Of a DNA stretch of 61,182 bases, positions 1-7,918 are shown in pieces (the first letter of the stretch is position 1; each line of letters opens with the position of its first letter). The notes under the pieces were generated by a model. The model was given only the letters and a program-made list of their open reading frames with translations. It was not told the DNA's origin and searched no databases. The DNA lies in assembly GCF_020907275.1 (NCBI RefSeq), contig NZ_JAJJWI010000023.1, forward strand, positions 1 through 61,182, in the 5' to 3' direction. The position numbers and the translations under genes are program-made. The stretch is from Pontibacter silvestris. Lineage in GTDB: Bacteria > Bacteroidota > Bacteroidia > Cytophagales > Hymenobacteraceae.

Positions 1-144
1 TCTTAACTCGCACTGGGATATAACATACTGTATCAGTTCAAAAGTTCACTCATGATAAGATTCTTTCTAGAGCCTGCTTTTTCAGAAATATGATATCAGT
101 CTTTCTATCTGTTGCTAAAACTAACACCTATTCTATCTTCAAAG

Positions 145-193
145 ACCGCAAACTTCAAGTAAGGTACACTCCACCTTACTTGAAGCTTGCGGT
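145..193. repeat. Long imperfect inverted repeat downstream of purA
   Basis: Two 21-nt arms (145-165 and 173-193) pair perfectly except for one A/C mismatch near the base, around a 7-nt loop. Neither side carries a run of T, so it is not a standard intrinsic terminator. It sits just beyond the purA terminator and may belong to the transcript end of the neighbour to the left, or be a structured RNA element. No function can be assigned. Confidence 0.5.
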
Positions 194-204
194 TGTCGCA
201 GATG

Positions 205-247
205 CACAAAAAACAGAAGCTCCGCTTGATGAATAAGCGGAGCTTCT
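205..247 (-). terminator. Intrinsic terminator of purA
   Basis: A perfect 13-bp stem (215-227 with 235-247) and a 7-nt loop, followed on the minus strand by a run of six T (about 208-213). It lies 23 nt past the purA stop codon. Stem, loop and T tract are all as expected for a rho-independent terminator. Confidence 0.85.
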
Positions 248-269
248 AAAATATATTTTTAAGCGACAA

Positions 270-1553
270 TTAGCTAACTTTTATACCTTCTCTTTTCAAA
301 GTACTTTTTCTGTCTGGCCCTACAGAAACGATAGTAATAGGTACTTGCAGGTGTTCTTCCAAAAAGCTTAAGTAGTTTACAAAAGCAGCTGGCAGTTCTT
401 CTACATTATCTATTAGATTTAAATCTACTTTCCAACCAGGTAACTCCTCGTAAACAGGCTCCAGTTGCTCATCAAGAGAGTGAGGAACCTGATCAGTAAT
501 TTCACCAGAAGGTAGCTTGTAATGTGTACATACTTTTATTGTATCAAACTCTGTCAGCACATCTGCTTTCATCATGTTGAGCTGAGTTACACCATTCAAC
601 ATAATAGAATATTTCAGAGTAGGCAAATCTACCCAGCCACAGCGACGAGGACGGCCTGTAGTTGAACCGAATTCACGACCAGCCTGGCGTATACTCTCCC
701 CTACTTCATCCAGAAGCTCTGTAGGGAAAGGACCACTTCCCACACGAGTACAGTAAGCTTTAAAAATACCGTACACTTCACCTATGTTTCTCGGTGCTAC
801 ACCCAGACCAGTACATGCGCCAGCAACTAAAGTAGTAGAAGACGTAACAAATGGATATGTTCCGAAATCTACGTCGAGCAAAGCCCCCTGCGCTCCTTCT
901 GCCAGAACTTTCTTACCGTTTCTGATGGCTTCATTAATAAGATATTCTGTATCGCCCAACTGAAGCGTTCGTAGGTAATCAACAGCTTCAAAGAATGTTT
1001 GCTCCTGCTCAGAGATATCCAGTTGCTGACCGTAAAATTCTACTGTTCTACGATGGCGATCCACCAGTTTATTGTATCGCTCCTGAAAATCATCTGCCAG
1101 GATATCGCCTACGCGCAAACCCACTCGTCCGATTTTATCCTGGTAAGTAGGCCCGATACCTTTTAAAGTAGACCCAATCTTGCCTTCACCAAGTGCTTCT
1201 TCTGAAACACGATCCAGCACTTTGTGAGAAGGAAGAATAAGCGAGGCCTTTTTTGATATAAATAAGTTCTCAGCAGCGTTTACACCTCGATCCTGCAATT
1301 TCTGCATTTCAGTACGAAACACAATCGGATCCAGTACAACTCCATTACCAATAATGTTCTGGATGTGCGGATGAAAGATGCCTGAAGGGATTTGATGCAA
1401 TACGTGTTTTGTACCTTCAAATTCTAGTGTGTGACCTGCATTTGGTCCGCCCTGAAAACGGGCTACAATATCATAGGTCGGTGCCAGCACATCTACAATC
1501 TTACCTTTTCCTTCGTCTCCCCACTGCAGACCTATTAGTATATCAACTGCCAT
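270..1553 (-). CDS. purA: Adenylosuccinate synthetase
   Basis: Joins IMP and aspartate with GTP to give adenylosuccinate, the first committed step to AMP; cytoplasmic. The 427-residue protein has the family's N-terminal GDEGKGK phosphate loop (residues 12-18) and the GGPNAGH segment with the catalytic His at 41; the length is normal for PurA. The start is the ATG beginning MAVDILIGLQWGDEG, which places the loop where the family has it. Monocistronic: it has its own promoter about 140 nt upstream and a terminator straight after the stop. Confidence 0.98.
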   Translation of the reverse strand: MAVDILIGLQWGDEGKGKIVDVLAPTYDIVARFQGGPNAGHTLEFEGTKHVLHQIPSGIFHPHIQNIIGNGVVLDPIVFRTEMQKLQDRGVNAAENLFISKKASLILPSHKVLDRVSEEALGEGKIGSTLKGIGPTYQDKIGRVGLRVGDILADDFQERYNKLVDRHRRTVEFYGQQLDISEQEQTFFEAVDYLRTLQLGDTEYLINEAIRNGKKVLAEGAQGALLDVDFGTYPFVTSSTTLVAGACTGLGVAPRNIGEVYGIFKAYCTRVGSGPFPTELLDEVGESIRQAGREFGSTTGRPRRCGWVDLPTLKYSIMLNGVTQLNMMKADVLTEFDTIKVCTHYKLPSGEITDQVPHSLDEQLEPVYEELPGWKVDLNLIDNVEELPAAFVNYLSFLEEHLQVPITIVSVGPDRKSTLKREGIKVS

Positions 1554-1690
1554 TTAAATGTTTGTAAATATATTCCTTTAGAAATTACTCCAATAAATTA
1601 CCATTTCAGAAAACCCACACTAAAGCCGTAGAATGTACTTTTACAGCAATAGCTAAAGGCCAACTATAATCTTTTTACTCCCAAAGGTAG

Positions 1691-1721
1691 CAAATTTATC
1701 TTTGGGAAATAAAAATACAAA
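1691..1721 (-). promoter_or_regulatory. Bacteroidota-type promoter for purA
   Basis: On the minus strand a TTTG box (1718-1721) lies 19 nt before TAAATTTG (1691-1698), an exact match to the TAnnTTTG -7 consensus. A second TAnnTTTG match (TACCTTTG, 1682-1689) overlaps downstream. Transcription from here would leave a leader of roughly 130 nt before the purA ATG. I saw no recognisable purine riboswitch in the leader. Confidence 0.65.
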
Positions 1722-1769
1722 TAGAATATTGCCACTGCACATATGGAAAAAGAAACCTTAGTCCTTAGC

Positions 1770-1832
1770 TAACTACATAATGTAAAAAGAGGCTATACCC
1801 AAAGGTTAGCCTCTTTTTACATTATGTAGTTA
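1770..1832. terminator. Bidirectional terminator after the STAS gene
   Basis: An uninterrupted 26-bp inverted repeat (1770-1795 with 1807-1832) and an 11-nt loop. The inner part is a GC-rich GAGGCTA stem flanked by A5 and T5, so a terminator hairpin with a U tract forms on either strand. It lies 39 nt after the STAS stop and ends the spoT-fur-STAS transcript. Confidence 0.8.
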
Positions 1833-1870
1833 CAAATCCTTTATTACAACACTGTGTTCATCTCTGGGGT

Positions 1871-2221
1871 CTAATAAATAGATTCTTTAAGAAACTGCTC
1901 AGCAAAATTATCGTTCTCCGCAATCGTGAATATGGCGTTAAGCTTAGTTACGATCAGAAGCTTCCGGATATGATCAGATGGCTTTATCAGCACAAGCTCA
2001 CCTCCCCTGTTGCGGAACCTTGTCAGGAGCGACACCAACACGCCCATGCCACTGCTATCCATGAACCGCACATTAGACAGGTCAACCGCACTAAGCATTA
2101 CCTTATCGTCCCGAAGTTCATCTACCTCGTTCATCATTACCTGAGAATCAGTTCCCGCTATCAGGTCACCTTGCAGCCTGACAAAAAGAATGTCATTCTT
2201 TTCCTCTATCTGATACTTCAT
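1871..2221 (-). CDS. STAS-domain protein (anti-sigma factor antagonist type)
   Basis: A 116-residue single STAS domain of the SpoIIAA/RsbV type. The hallmark DSSGMGVLV segment is at residues 55-63, with Ser56/Ser57 where the phosphorylated serine of anti-anti-sigma factors lies. Such proteins normally bind a serine kinase/anti-sigma factor; no such partner gene is in the window. I start it at the internal ATG (2221, MKYQIEEKND) rather than the longer frame to 2275, because AGAGGAACAG precedes it and the extension only reads through fur. It overlaps the end of fur by 29 nt, suggesting translational coupling and placing it last in the spoT-fur-STAS operon. Confidence 0.85.
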   Translation of the reverse strand: MKYQIEEKNDILFVRLQGDLIAGTDSQVMMNEVDELRDDKVMLSAVDLSNVRFMDSSGMGVLVSLLTRFRNRGGELVLIKPSDHIRKLLIVTKLNAIFTIAENDNFAEQFLKESIY

Positions 2222-2696
2222 GATACTGTTCCTCTTTCGCTGCTTTCTTGGCCCGGCAATCGCCACAAACACCATATAGGTTCAGCGAGTGGTGTAAAAT
2301 ATAAAAATTTAACAGGTCACCCACCATGGTTTGAATATTATGAATACGTGGATCACAAAATTCGACCACTTTGTGGCACTCTGTACATATTACGTGATCG
2401 TGCTGACGATAGCCATACGATTTTTCGTACTGTGCCAGGTTACGGCCAAACTGATGCTTACTTACCAGGTCATTTTCTACCAGCAGGTCCAGGGTATTAT
2501 ATACTGTAGCTCGGCTTACACGATAGTTTTTGTTTTTCATACTGATGTACAGTGACTCTACATCAAAATGCCCATCACGGGAATATATCTCTTCCAGGAT
2601 AGCGTAACGCTCCGGTGTTTTACGCAAGCCTTTACTCTCCAGATAAGCTGTGAAAATTTTCTTTACTTCTTCGAATTTATTTACGTCTAATGCCAT
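2193..2696 (-). CDS. Fur-family metal/peroxide-responsive repressor
   Basis: 167 residues with the Fur layout: N-terminal winged helix (recognition-helix region YRVSRATVYNTLDLL, about 58-72) and C-terminal dimerisation domain with HDHVICTECHK and a second CxxC (104-107 and 144-147), the structural zinc site of Fur/PerR/Zur proteins. Sequence alone does not settle whether iron, zinc or peroxide is sensed. Start ATG at 2696 is 26 nt after the spoT stop, so it is probably co-transcribed. The tail after residue 150 is charged and overlaps the STAS gene start. Confidence 0.93.
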   Translation of the reverse strand: MALDVNKFEEVKKIFTAYLESKGLRKTPERYAILEEIYSRDGHFDVESLYISMKNKNYRVSRATVYNTLDLLVENDLVSKHQFGRNLAQYEKSYGYRQHDHVICTECHKVVEFCDPRIHNIQTMVGDLLNFYILHHSLNLYGVCGDCRAKKAAKEEQYHEVSDRGKE

Positions 2697-2722
2697 TTCC
2701 TTTAATTATTAAAAGCTTTAGC

Positions 2723-4945
2723 TTATTTGTCGAAACGCTCGACAGTAAGCACGCCATTTACTTTGCTCATGCGCTGAATAAGTCTATCTAAATGGCCCGT
2801 GTCGTTCACAAAAACCATTATTTTACCTTCAAAAATTCCATCATCGGAATCGATAGTGATGGAGCGCATATTTACCTTTAAGCTATTGGATATAACTTTA
2901 GTTAAGTCGTTCACTAAGCCAAACCTATCCGTACCTTTTATTCTGATACCGGCTAAAAATGCCAGTTCTTTCTGCTCCGTCCACTTGGCTTTTACAATAC
3001 GGTTACCATAATTAGACATCAACTCCATACCTTTAGGGCAGTTGGTACGATGAATCACAATACCCTCATCTTCAGTCTCAAAACCAAACACATCATCTCC
3101 GGGAATAGGATTACAGCATTCAGCCACATGGTAATCAATATTGGATGTCTTCTCTCCTATTACTAACATATCAGAGTTTACGCCCCTGATTTTCTGCACT
3201 TCTTTATCAAATGTTTTTGGCTCTAATATAGATGGGCTCTTTTCAGCGGCAGAAGAGAAAACGATCTCTTTGATATCTTTTACATCCAGATGACCTGTAG
3301 CAATACGATAGTACAGGTCCTGCACATTAGGCACATTAAAGAATGCCATCAGCTTGTTTAAGTTACTTTGCGAATCTGCAACTTTCAGTTGTGCCAGACG
3401 CTGCCTTAGCAGATCCTTCCCTTCCTCTACTTTATTCTTGCGTTCTTCACGCAAGGCATCTTTAATACTGGAGCGAGCTTTAGAAGTAACTACATATTGT
3501 AACCACTCATCGTTAGGCTTCTGCTTTTGTGAGGTGAGAATTTCTACCTGGTCTCCATTATGAAGCCTATAACTAAGCGGAACCAACTTCTGGTTAACCT
3601 TAGCACCCAAGCATTGCAAACCTATCTGGGTATGAATATCAAAAGCGAAGTCCAAGGCCGTAGCCCGATCAGGAAGAATAATAAGCTCCCCTTTCGGCGT
3701 AAAGACATAAACCTCTTCCACAAACAAGTTCTTGCGGAACTCATCCATAAACTCAAGTGCGTTGGCTGTGTTGCTTTCCAGCATATCCCGCACTTTGTTT
3801 ATCCAGAGCTCCAAAGCTGACTCTGAGACAGTGCCCTCTGTTTTGTATTTCCAGTGGGCAGCATAACCGCGCTCAGCAATCTCATCCATTCGCTTGGTAC
3901 GAATCTGCACCTCAACCCACTGCCCCGGTTTACTCATAACCGTTGTATGCAACGATTCATAACCGTTAGATTTTGGTGTATTCACCCAGTCTCGCAGGCG
4001 ATCGGGGTTAGGCTGATAAAAGTCTGTTACGATAGAATACACCTGCCAGCAGGCGGCTTTCTCATTTTCAGGGGGTACATCCAATATAATCCGGATGGCA
4101 AACAAATCATATACTTCTTCAAAAGTAATGTTCTGTTTCTTTATCTTCTTTAAGATAGAGTAAATGGACTTTGGCCTGCCCTTAATGGTAAACTTAAAGC
4201 CGTATTTTCTCAGCTCTTCTTCTATTGGAGCAGTAAAGTCTTTTATAAACTTATTCCGGGCGCTACGGGTTTGCCTTATTTTATAGGAAATATCTTTATA
4301 CGTATCCGTATCAGTATACTTCAAATACAGGTCTTCCAGCTCTGACTTGATAGCATATAAACCCAAGCGATGCGCCAACGGCGCGTACAGGTACATGGTT
4401 TCGGAAGCGATCTTCAGCTGCTTATGCCGGGGCATGCTTCCTAGAGTCCGCATGTTGTGCAGACGATCAGCCAGCTTTATCAATATCACCCGCACATCGT
4501 CTGAAAGCGTCAGAAGCATTTTTCGGAAGTTCTCTGCCTGCTGCGATGAGCCATAATCGAAAACACCCGAAATTTTAGTTAACCCTTCTATAATACGTGC
4601 TACACTTGGCCCAAACTCCCGCTCAATATCAGAAATTTCCAGCTCCGTATCTTCTACGACATCGTGCAGTAATGCTGCCACTATAGAAGTTGTACCTAAC
4701 CCTATTTCTTCCACTGCAATCTGTGCCACGGCAAGCGGGTGCAGAATGTATGGTTCCCCCGACTTGCGCCGCATGTCTTTATGAGCTTCTAACGATGTGT
4801 TAAAAGCTTTCTTTATTATTTTGGCATCGTTGTCCTTTAGAAAAGGCTTCGCATACCGAAGTAACCTTCTGTAATGTCTTAAGATCTCCTTGCGTTCCGC
4901 TTCCCGATCAATCATAGCAACTTGCGTAAAATCTGCTCCGCCCAT
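2723..4945 (-). CDS. Bifunctional (p)ppGpp synthetase/hydrolase (RelA/SpoT)
   Basis: Makes and degrades the stringent-response alarmone (p)ppGpp. The 740 residues contain the HD hydrolase domain (ALLHDVVEDTELE, HD at 94-95), the synthetase domain (RPKSIYSILKKIKKQ, then NGYESLHTT), a TGS domain (YVFTPKGELIILP), a helical region and a C-terminal ACT domain. Both catalytic halves look intact, so it is a Rel/SpoT-type bifunctional enzyme. A second ATG ten codons in (4915, MIDREAERKE) fits the family's N-terminus better and may be the true start. First gene of the operon with fur and the STAS gene; promoter at 4988-5017. Confidence 0.96.
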   Translation of the reverse strand: MGGADFTQVAMIDREAERKEILRHYRRLLRYAKPFLKDNDAKIIKKAFNTSLEAHKDMRRKSGEPYILHPLAVAQIAVEEIGLGTTSIVAALLHDVVEDTELEISDIEREFGPSVARIIEGLTKISGVFDYGSSQQAENFRKMLLTLSDDVRVILIKLADRLHNMRTLGSMPRHKQLKIASETMYLYAPLAHRLGLYAIKSELEDLYLKYTDTDTYKDISYKIRQTRSARNKFIKDFTAPIEEELRKYGFKFTIKGRPKSIYSILKKIKKQNITFEEVYDLFAIRIILDVPPENEKAACWQVYSIVTDFYQPNPDRLRDWVNTPKSNGYESLHTTVMSKPGQWVEVQIRTKRMDEIAERGYAAHWKYKTEGTVSESALELWINKVRDMLESNTANALEFMDEFRKNLFVEEVYVFTPKGELIILPDRATALDFAFDIHTQIGLQCLGAKVNQKLVPLSYRLHNGDQVEILTSQKQKPNDEWLQYVVTSKARSSIKDALREERKNKVEEGKDLLRQRLAQLKVADSQSNLNKLMAFFNVPNVQDLYYRIATGHLDVKDIKEIVFSSAAEKSPSILEPKTFDKEVQKIRGVNSDMLVIGEKTSNIDYHVAECCNPIPGDDVFGFETEDEGIVIHRTNCPKGMELMSNYGNRIVKAKWTEQKELAFLAGIRIKGTDRFGLVNDLTKVISNSLKVNMRSITIDSDDGIFEGKIMVFVNDTGHLDRLIQRMSKVNGVLTVERFDK

Positions 4946-4987
4946 AGGCTTTTTTATGTATAAATATTATAGCAGCATTATAAGTTT

Positions 4988-5017
4988 CAAATATACTTCT
5001 TTATCGTGTGCAATCAA
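4988..5017 (-). promoter_or_regulatory. Promoter for the spoT-fur-STAS operon
   Basis: TATATTTG (4988-4995, minus strand) matches TAnnTTTG, with a TTG box 19 nt upstream (5015-5017). Transcription would begin about 35 nt before the first ATG. The rest of the 4946-5303 gap is very AT-rich and holds no other recognisable gene. Confidence 0.6.
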
Positions 5018-5244
5018 TAAGACCTAATAAGACTTAAGACAATAAGCACAAGGCTTTTTAAACTTTAACTTGGAAAAAAAATTCATGCCTAAAATCATAA
5101 AGAGCAAGTCTCTTTCTATTAAGAGCAAAAAATATTTAGATAATTTTAAAAGCATAAACAACAATGCAACAATGTTTTAAGCTAAAAACATCACAAAACA
5201 GAGATTAAAATCTAAAAAAATATTTAAGAATTTTGGATTGAGGT

Positions 5245-5275
5245 ATTGCAAATAAAAAAAAGGTGCTTACCTTTG
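5245..5275 (+). promoter_or_regulatory. Promoter for tRNA-Leu
   Basis: TACCTTTG (5268-5275) is an exact -7 match, with ATTG (5245-5248) 19 nt upstream in the -33 position. Transcription would start some 20 nt before the tRNA. Confidence 0.6.
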
Positions 5276-5303
5276 CATCACTATTACAAACAAGCACACA
5301 CAA

Positions 5304-5385
5304 GCGGATGTGGCGAAATTGGTAGACGCACTAGACTTAGGATCTAGCGCTGCGAGGCATGGGGGTTCGAGTCCCTCCATCCGCA
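5304..5385 (+). tRNA. tRNA-Leu (anticodon UAG)
   Basis: Cloverleaf of 82 nt: 7-bp acceptor stem GCGGATG/CATCCGC, D arm with TGGTAGACGC, 5-bp anticodon stem CTAGA/TCTAG around a loop with TAG at 5338-5340, a class II variable arm, and a T arm with GGTTCGAGTCC. The discriminator base is A. The 3' CCA is not encoded. Reads CUN leucine codons. Confidence 0.97.
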
Positions 5386-5396
5386 CACAAAAAGGA

Positions 5397-5427
5397 CCCT
5401 CAACAGCCATGTTGGGGGTTTGTTTTT
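5397..5427 (+). terminator. Terminator after tRNA-Leu
   Basis: A 9-bp stem (5397-5405 with 5410-5418, one G-U pair), a 4-nt loop and a T-rich tail (TTTGTTTTT). It ends only 34 nt before the tig start codon, so tig expression needs either read-through or a promoter within or just past this hairpin. Confidence 0.75.
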
Positions 5428-5461
5428 ACTAGAAGTCGCAAACATAAAAAATTTATAAGCC

Positions 5462-6787
5462 TTGAATATTACATTAAACCAAACCGACAGCACAAATGCT
5501 CAACTGAAGGTTGTTCTGGAAGAGGCCGACTACTCTCCTAAAGTTGACCAGCAGGTAAAAGAGTTCAGTAAAAAAGCACAGATCAAAGGCTTCAGACCTG
5601 GTAAAGTGCCTGCCGGACTTGTAAAGAAGATGTATGGCAAGAGCATTCTTGTAGAACAAATCAACAAGATTTTACAAGATGAAATCTCTAAATATATCCG
5701 TGAGAATGATGTAAAGCTTTTAGGTGAACCACTTCCAGAGCCTGAACAAGAAGCTATTGATTGGGATAACCAAAAGACATTTGAATTTACTTATGCAGTT
5801 GGTTTGCTGCCAGACATCAACCTTCCGCTTGATAAAAGCGTAGAGGGATATTCTGTAGAGCTGGACCAAAAGACAATGGACGAGGCTTACGAAAACATCA
5901 GACGCCAGTTCGGCAAGAATGCTGAGCCAGAAACATCCGAGCAAGGTGACTTTATATCAGGAGAGCTAAAGCAGGTAGAAGGTGAATTTGAATCTAAAAC
6001 CCTTATCCCTACAAATCGCGTAGTGGAAGGTCAGGAACAGTTCGTAGGTGTTAAAGCTGGTGACGTTATTCGTTTCGACATCCGTAAGACATTTGGTGAT
6101 GACAACGCTGCGCTGGCGCATGTTACAGGTCTAAGCAAAGACGTAGTGGCTGACCTTAACGGTGAATTTGAGTTTACAGTAGAAAAAGTTACCCGTACAG
6201 AGCCTGCAGAACTTAACCAGGAGCTTTTTGATAAACTTTTCGGTAAAGATGAGGTTAAAACTGAAGAAGAGTTCGATGCCAAGATTCGTGAAACAATCGA
6301 AGAAAACTATAAGAACGAAGCTGAGAACCTGCTAAACCGTAAAATTATTGATACGCTTGTTGATAACCTGGAGGTAGAACTACCTACTGAGTTTTTCAAG
6401 CGTTGGTTAACTGTAACAAACGAAGGCCGTTTAACGCCAGAGCAAATCGAAGAGAATTTCGATCAATATGTGCGTGAGCTGAAGTGGTCTATGATCAAGA
6501 ATAAAGTAGTTGCCGAGAACGAAGACATTAAAGTAAGCAACGACGAAGTAGTAGAAAGCACAAAAGAGAAAATGCTTGCTCAGTTTAACATGCCTGAAAT
6601 ACCAGAAGAACTGGTGGAAAGCATGAATAATTACGCAGACCAGTACCTAAGACAGGATAATGGCCGTAACTACATTAATGAATACGAGCAGCTACTAGCC
6701 GAGAAGGTGCTTACAAAACTTAAAGAGCAACTTACTGTAGTTGAGCAGACTATTACTGCCGAGGACTTCAGAAACTTATCGTTTTAA
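5462..6787 (+). CDS. tig: Trigger factor
   Basis: Ribosome-bound chaperone and peptidyl-prolyl isomerase that meets nascent chains at the exit tunnel. 441 residues: N-terminal ribosome-binding domain with the signature GFRPGKVP (residues about 43-50), a divergent PPIase-like middle domain and a helical C-terminal arm region. The start codon is TTG (5462): an in-frame TAA lies at 5456-5458, the next in-frame ATG would delete the ribosome-binding signature, and the peptide from TTG (MNITLNQTDS) matches the usual Bacteroidota start. Followed by a terminator, then clpP and clpX in the same direction. Confidence 0.95.
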   Translation: MNITLNQTDSTNAQLKVVLEEADYSPKVDQQVKEFSKKAQIKGFRPGKVPAGLVKKMYGKSILVEQINKILQDEISKYIRENDVKLLGEPLPEPEQEAIDWDNQKTFEFTYAVGLLPDINLPLDKSVEGYSVELDQKTMDEAYENIRRQFGKNAEPETSEQGDFISGELKQVEGEFESKTLIPTNRVVEGQEQFVGVKAGDVIRFDIRKTFGDDNAALAHVTGLSKDVVADLNGEFEFTVEKVTRTEPAELNQELFDKLFGKDEVKTEEEFDAKIRETIEENYKNEAENLLNRKIIDTLVDNLEVELPTEFFKRWLTVTNEGRLTPEQIEENFDQYVRELKWSMIKNKVVAENEDIKVSNDEVVESTKEKMLAQFNMPEIPEELVESMNNYADQYLRQDNGRNYINEYEQLLAEKVLTKLKEQLTVVEQTITAEDFRNLSF

Positions 6788-6811
6788 GGAAACGGTAAAT
6801 AAACTATATTA

Positions 6812-6847
6812 AAAAAAGTCCTTTTTTATAAAGGACTTTTTTATTTT
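6812..6847 (+). terminator. Terminator after tig
   Basis: A-rich/T-rich hairpin: AAAAAAGTCCTT pairs with AAGGACTTTTTT around a short T-rich loop, with the U tract continuing past the stem. It separates tig from clpP. Confidence 0.8.
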
Positions 6848-6874
6848 TGAGTAAATCGTAAATCTAAACAAGAT

Positions 6875-7573
6875 ATGTTTAACAAAGACGAGTTCCGGAA
6901 ATTTGCCGTGAAAGGCCAAGGGCTAAACGGCTTGGGCGTAGACCAATATATTCATCATATAGAGAGCAGAGCCATGCACACTGTAGAGAGCATGACCCGT
7001 TCTGTAATTGAAGAACGCCCGACAAACTTCCGTGAGATTGACGTGTTTTCGCGCCTGATCATGGACCGCATCATTTTCCTGGGAACACAGGTAGATGATT
7101 TCATTGCTAATATTATTACAGCTCAGCTTCTGTTCCTGGAGTCGGCTGATGCAAAAAAAGATATTCTGCTCTATATTAACAGCCCTGGAGGTTCTGTATA
7201 TGCTGGCTTAGGTATATATGACACCATGCAGTATGTAAGCCCAGATGTTGCTACTATCTGTACTGGTCTGGCTGCTTCTATGGGAGCGGTATTGCTGGCC
7301 GGTGGAGCTAAGAACAAGCGTTCTTCCCTGCCTCACTCCCGCATTATGATTCACCAACCAATGGGTGGTGCGCAAGGGCAAGCTACTGATATCGAGATCA
7401 CAGCCCGTGAAATTCTGAAATTAAAGAAAGAACTCTACGAAATTCTGGCTGAGCACTCAGGTAAGTCATATCAGGATATTTATGACAACTCAGAGCGTGA
7501 TTACTGGATGCGTGCCGAAGAAGCAAAAGAATTTGGTCTTATTGATGAAGTCCTTACCCGTAAGACGACTTAA
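6875..7573 (+). CDS. clpP: ATP-dependent Clp protease proteolytic subunit
   Basis: Serine peptidase that forms the tetradecameric chamber of ClpXP. 232 residues with the catalytic triad visible: Ser135 in GLAASMGA, His160 in RIMIHQPMGG and Asp209 in SERDYWM. The N-terminus is about 30 residues longer than E. coli ClpP and may hold a propeptide; an internal start is possible but the ATG at 6875 is well placed after the tig terminator. Partner clpX lies 345 bp downstream with its own promoter-like box. Confidence 0.97.
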   Translation: MFNKDEFRKFAVKGQGLNGLGVDQYIHHIESRAMHTVESMTRSVIEERPTNFREIDVFSRLIMDRIIFLGTQVDDFIANIITAQLLFLESADAKKDILLYINSPGGSVYAGLGIYDTMQYVSPDVATICTGLAASMGAVLLAGGAKNKRSSLPHSRIMIHQPMGGAQGQATDIEITAREILKLKKELYEILAEHSGKSYQDIYDNSERDYWMRAEEAKEFGLIDEVLTRKTT

Positions 7574-7597
7574 TAAGCTGTTTTAACCAAATTATGC

Positions 7598-7631
7598 AAA
7601 ACCCGCTATATGAAAATATGGCGGGTTTTTT
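7598..7631 (+). terminator. Terminator after clpP
   Basis: 14-bp stem of AAAACCCGC plus TATAT with its complement, closed by a GAAA tetraloop and followed by a run of T. Strong intrinsic terminator. Confidence 0.88.
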
Positions 7632-7860
7632 GCCTTTACAACAGTTTTTTTCTGAAGCAGACAACTTTTATACATAAAGTACTAAATTTCACAAAAATTT
7701 ATCAACAGCTTATTGTGCACAAATCATACACATAAGACTATAAGCGTCAACAAGTTGTGCATTTATCTATTTATATAGATTTTGTAATTAATGCATAAGT
7801 TTTGTCTCCAAATCAATATTTAGGTTAAAAAAATTCTGTTTATTTAACTTTTCAATTTTG

Positions 7861-7868
7861 TACCTTTG
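7861..7868 (+). promoter_or_regulatory. Possible -7 box for clpX
   Basis: TACCTTTG is an exact match to the TAnnTTTG consensus, 50 nt before the clpX ATG. No good TTTG box lies 19-20 nt upstream, so this is a weaker call. The rest of the 7632-7918 gap is AT-rich without further recognisable features. Confidence 0.4.
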
Positions 7869-7918
7869 TTTCATGCTTTGCCTGGCGAAGCACAACAACC
7901 CTGTTTTTATTAACTCTT

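Noticed and set aside
2222..2275. Longer N-terminus of the STAS protein
   Set aside because: The extension is fur coding sequence in another frame; the internal ATG has a ribosome binding site.
1970..2509. 179-codon plus-strand frame opposite the STAS and fur genes
   Set aside because: Runs antisense through two clearly conserved genes.
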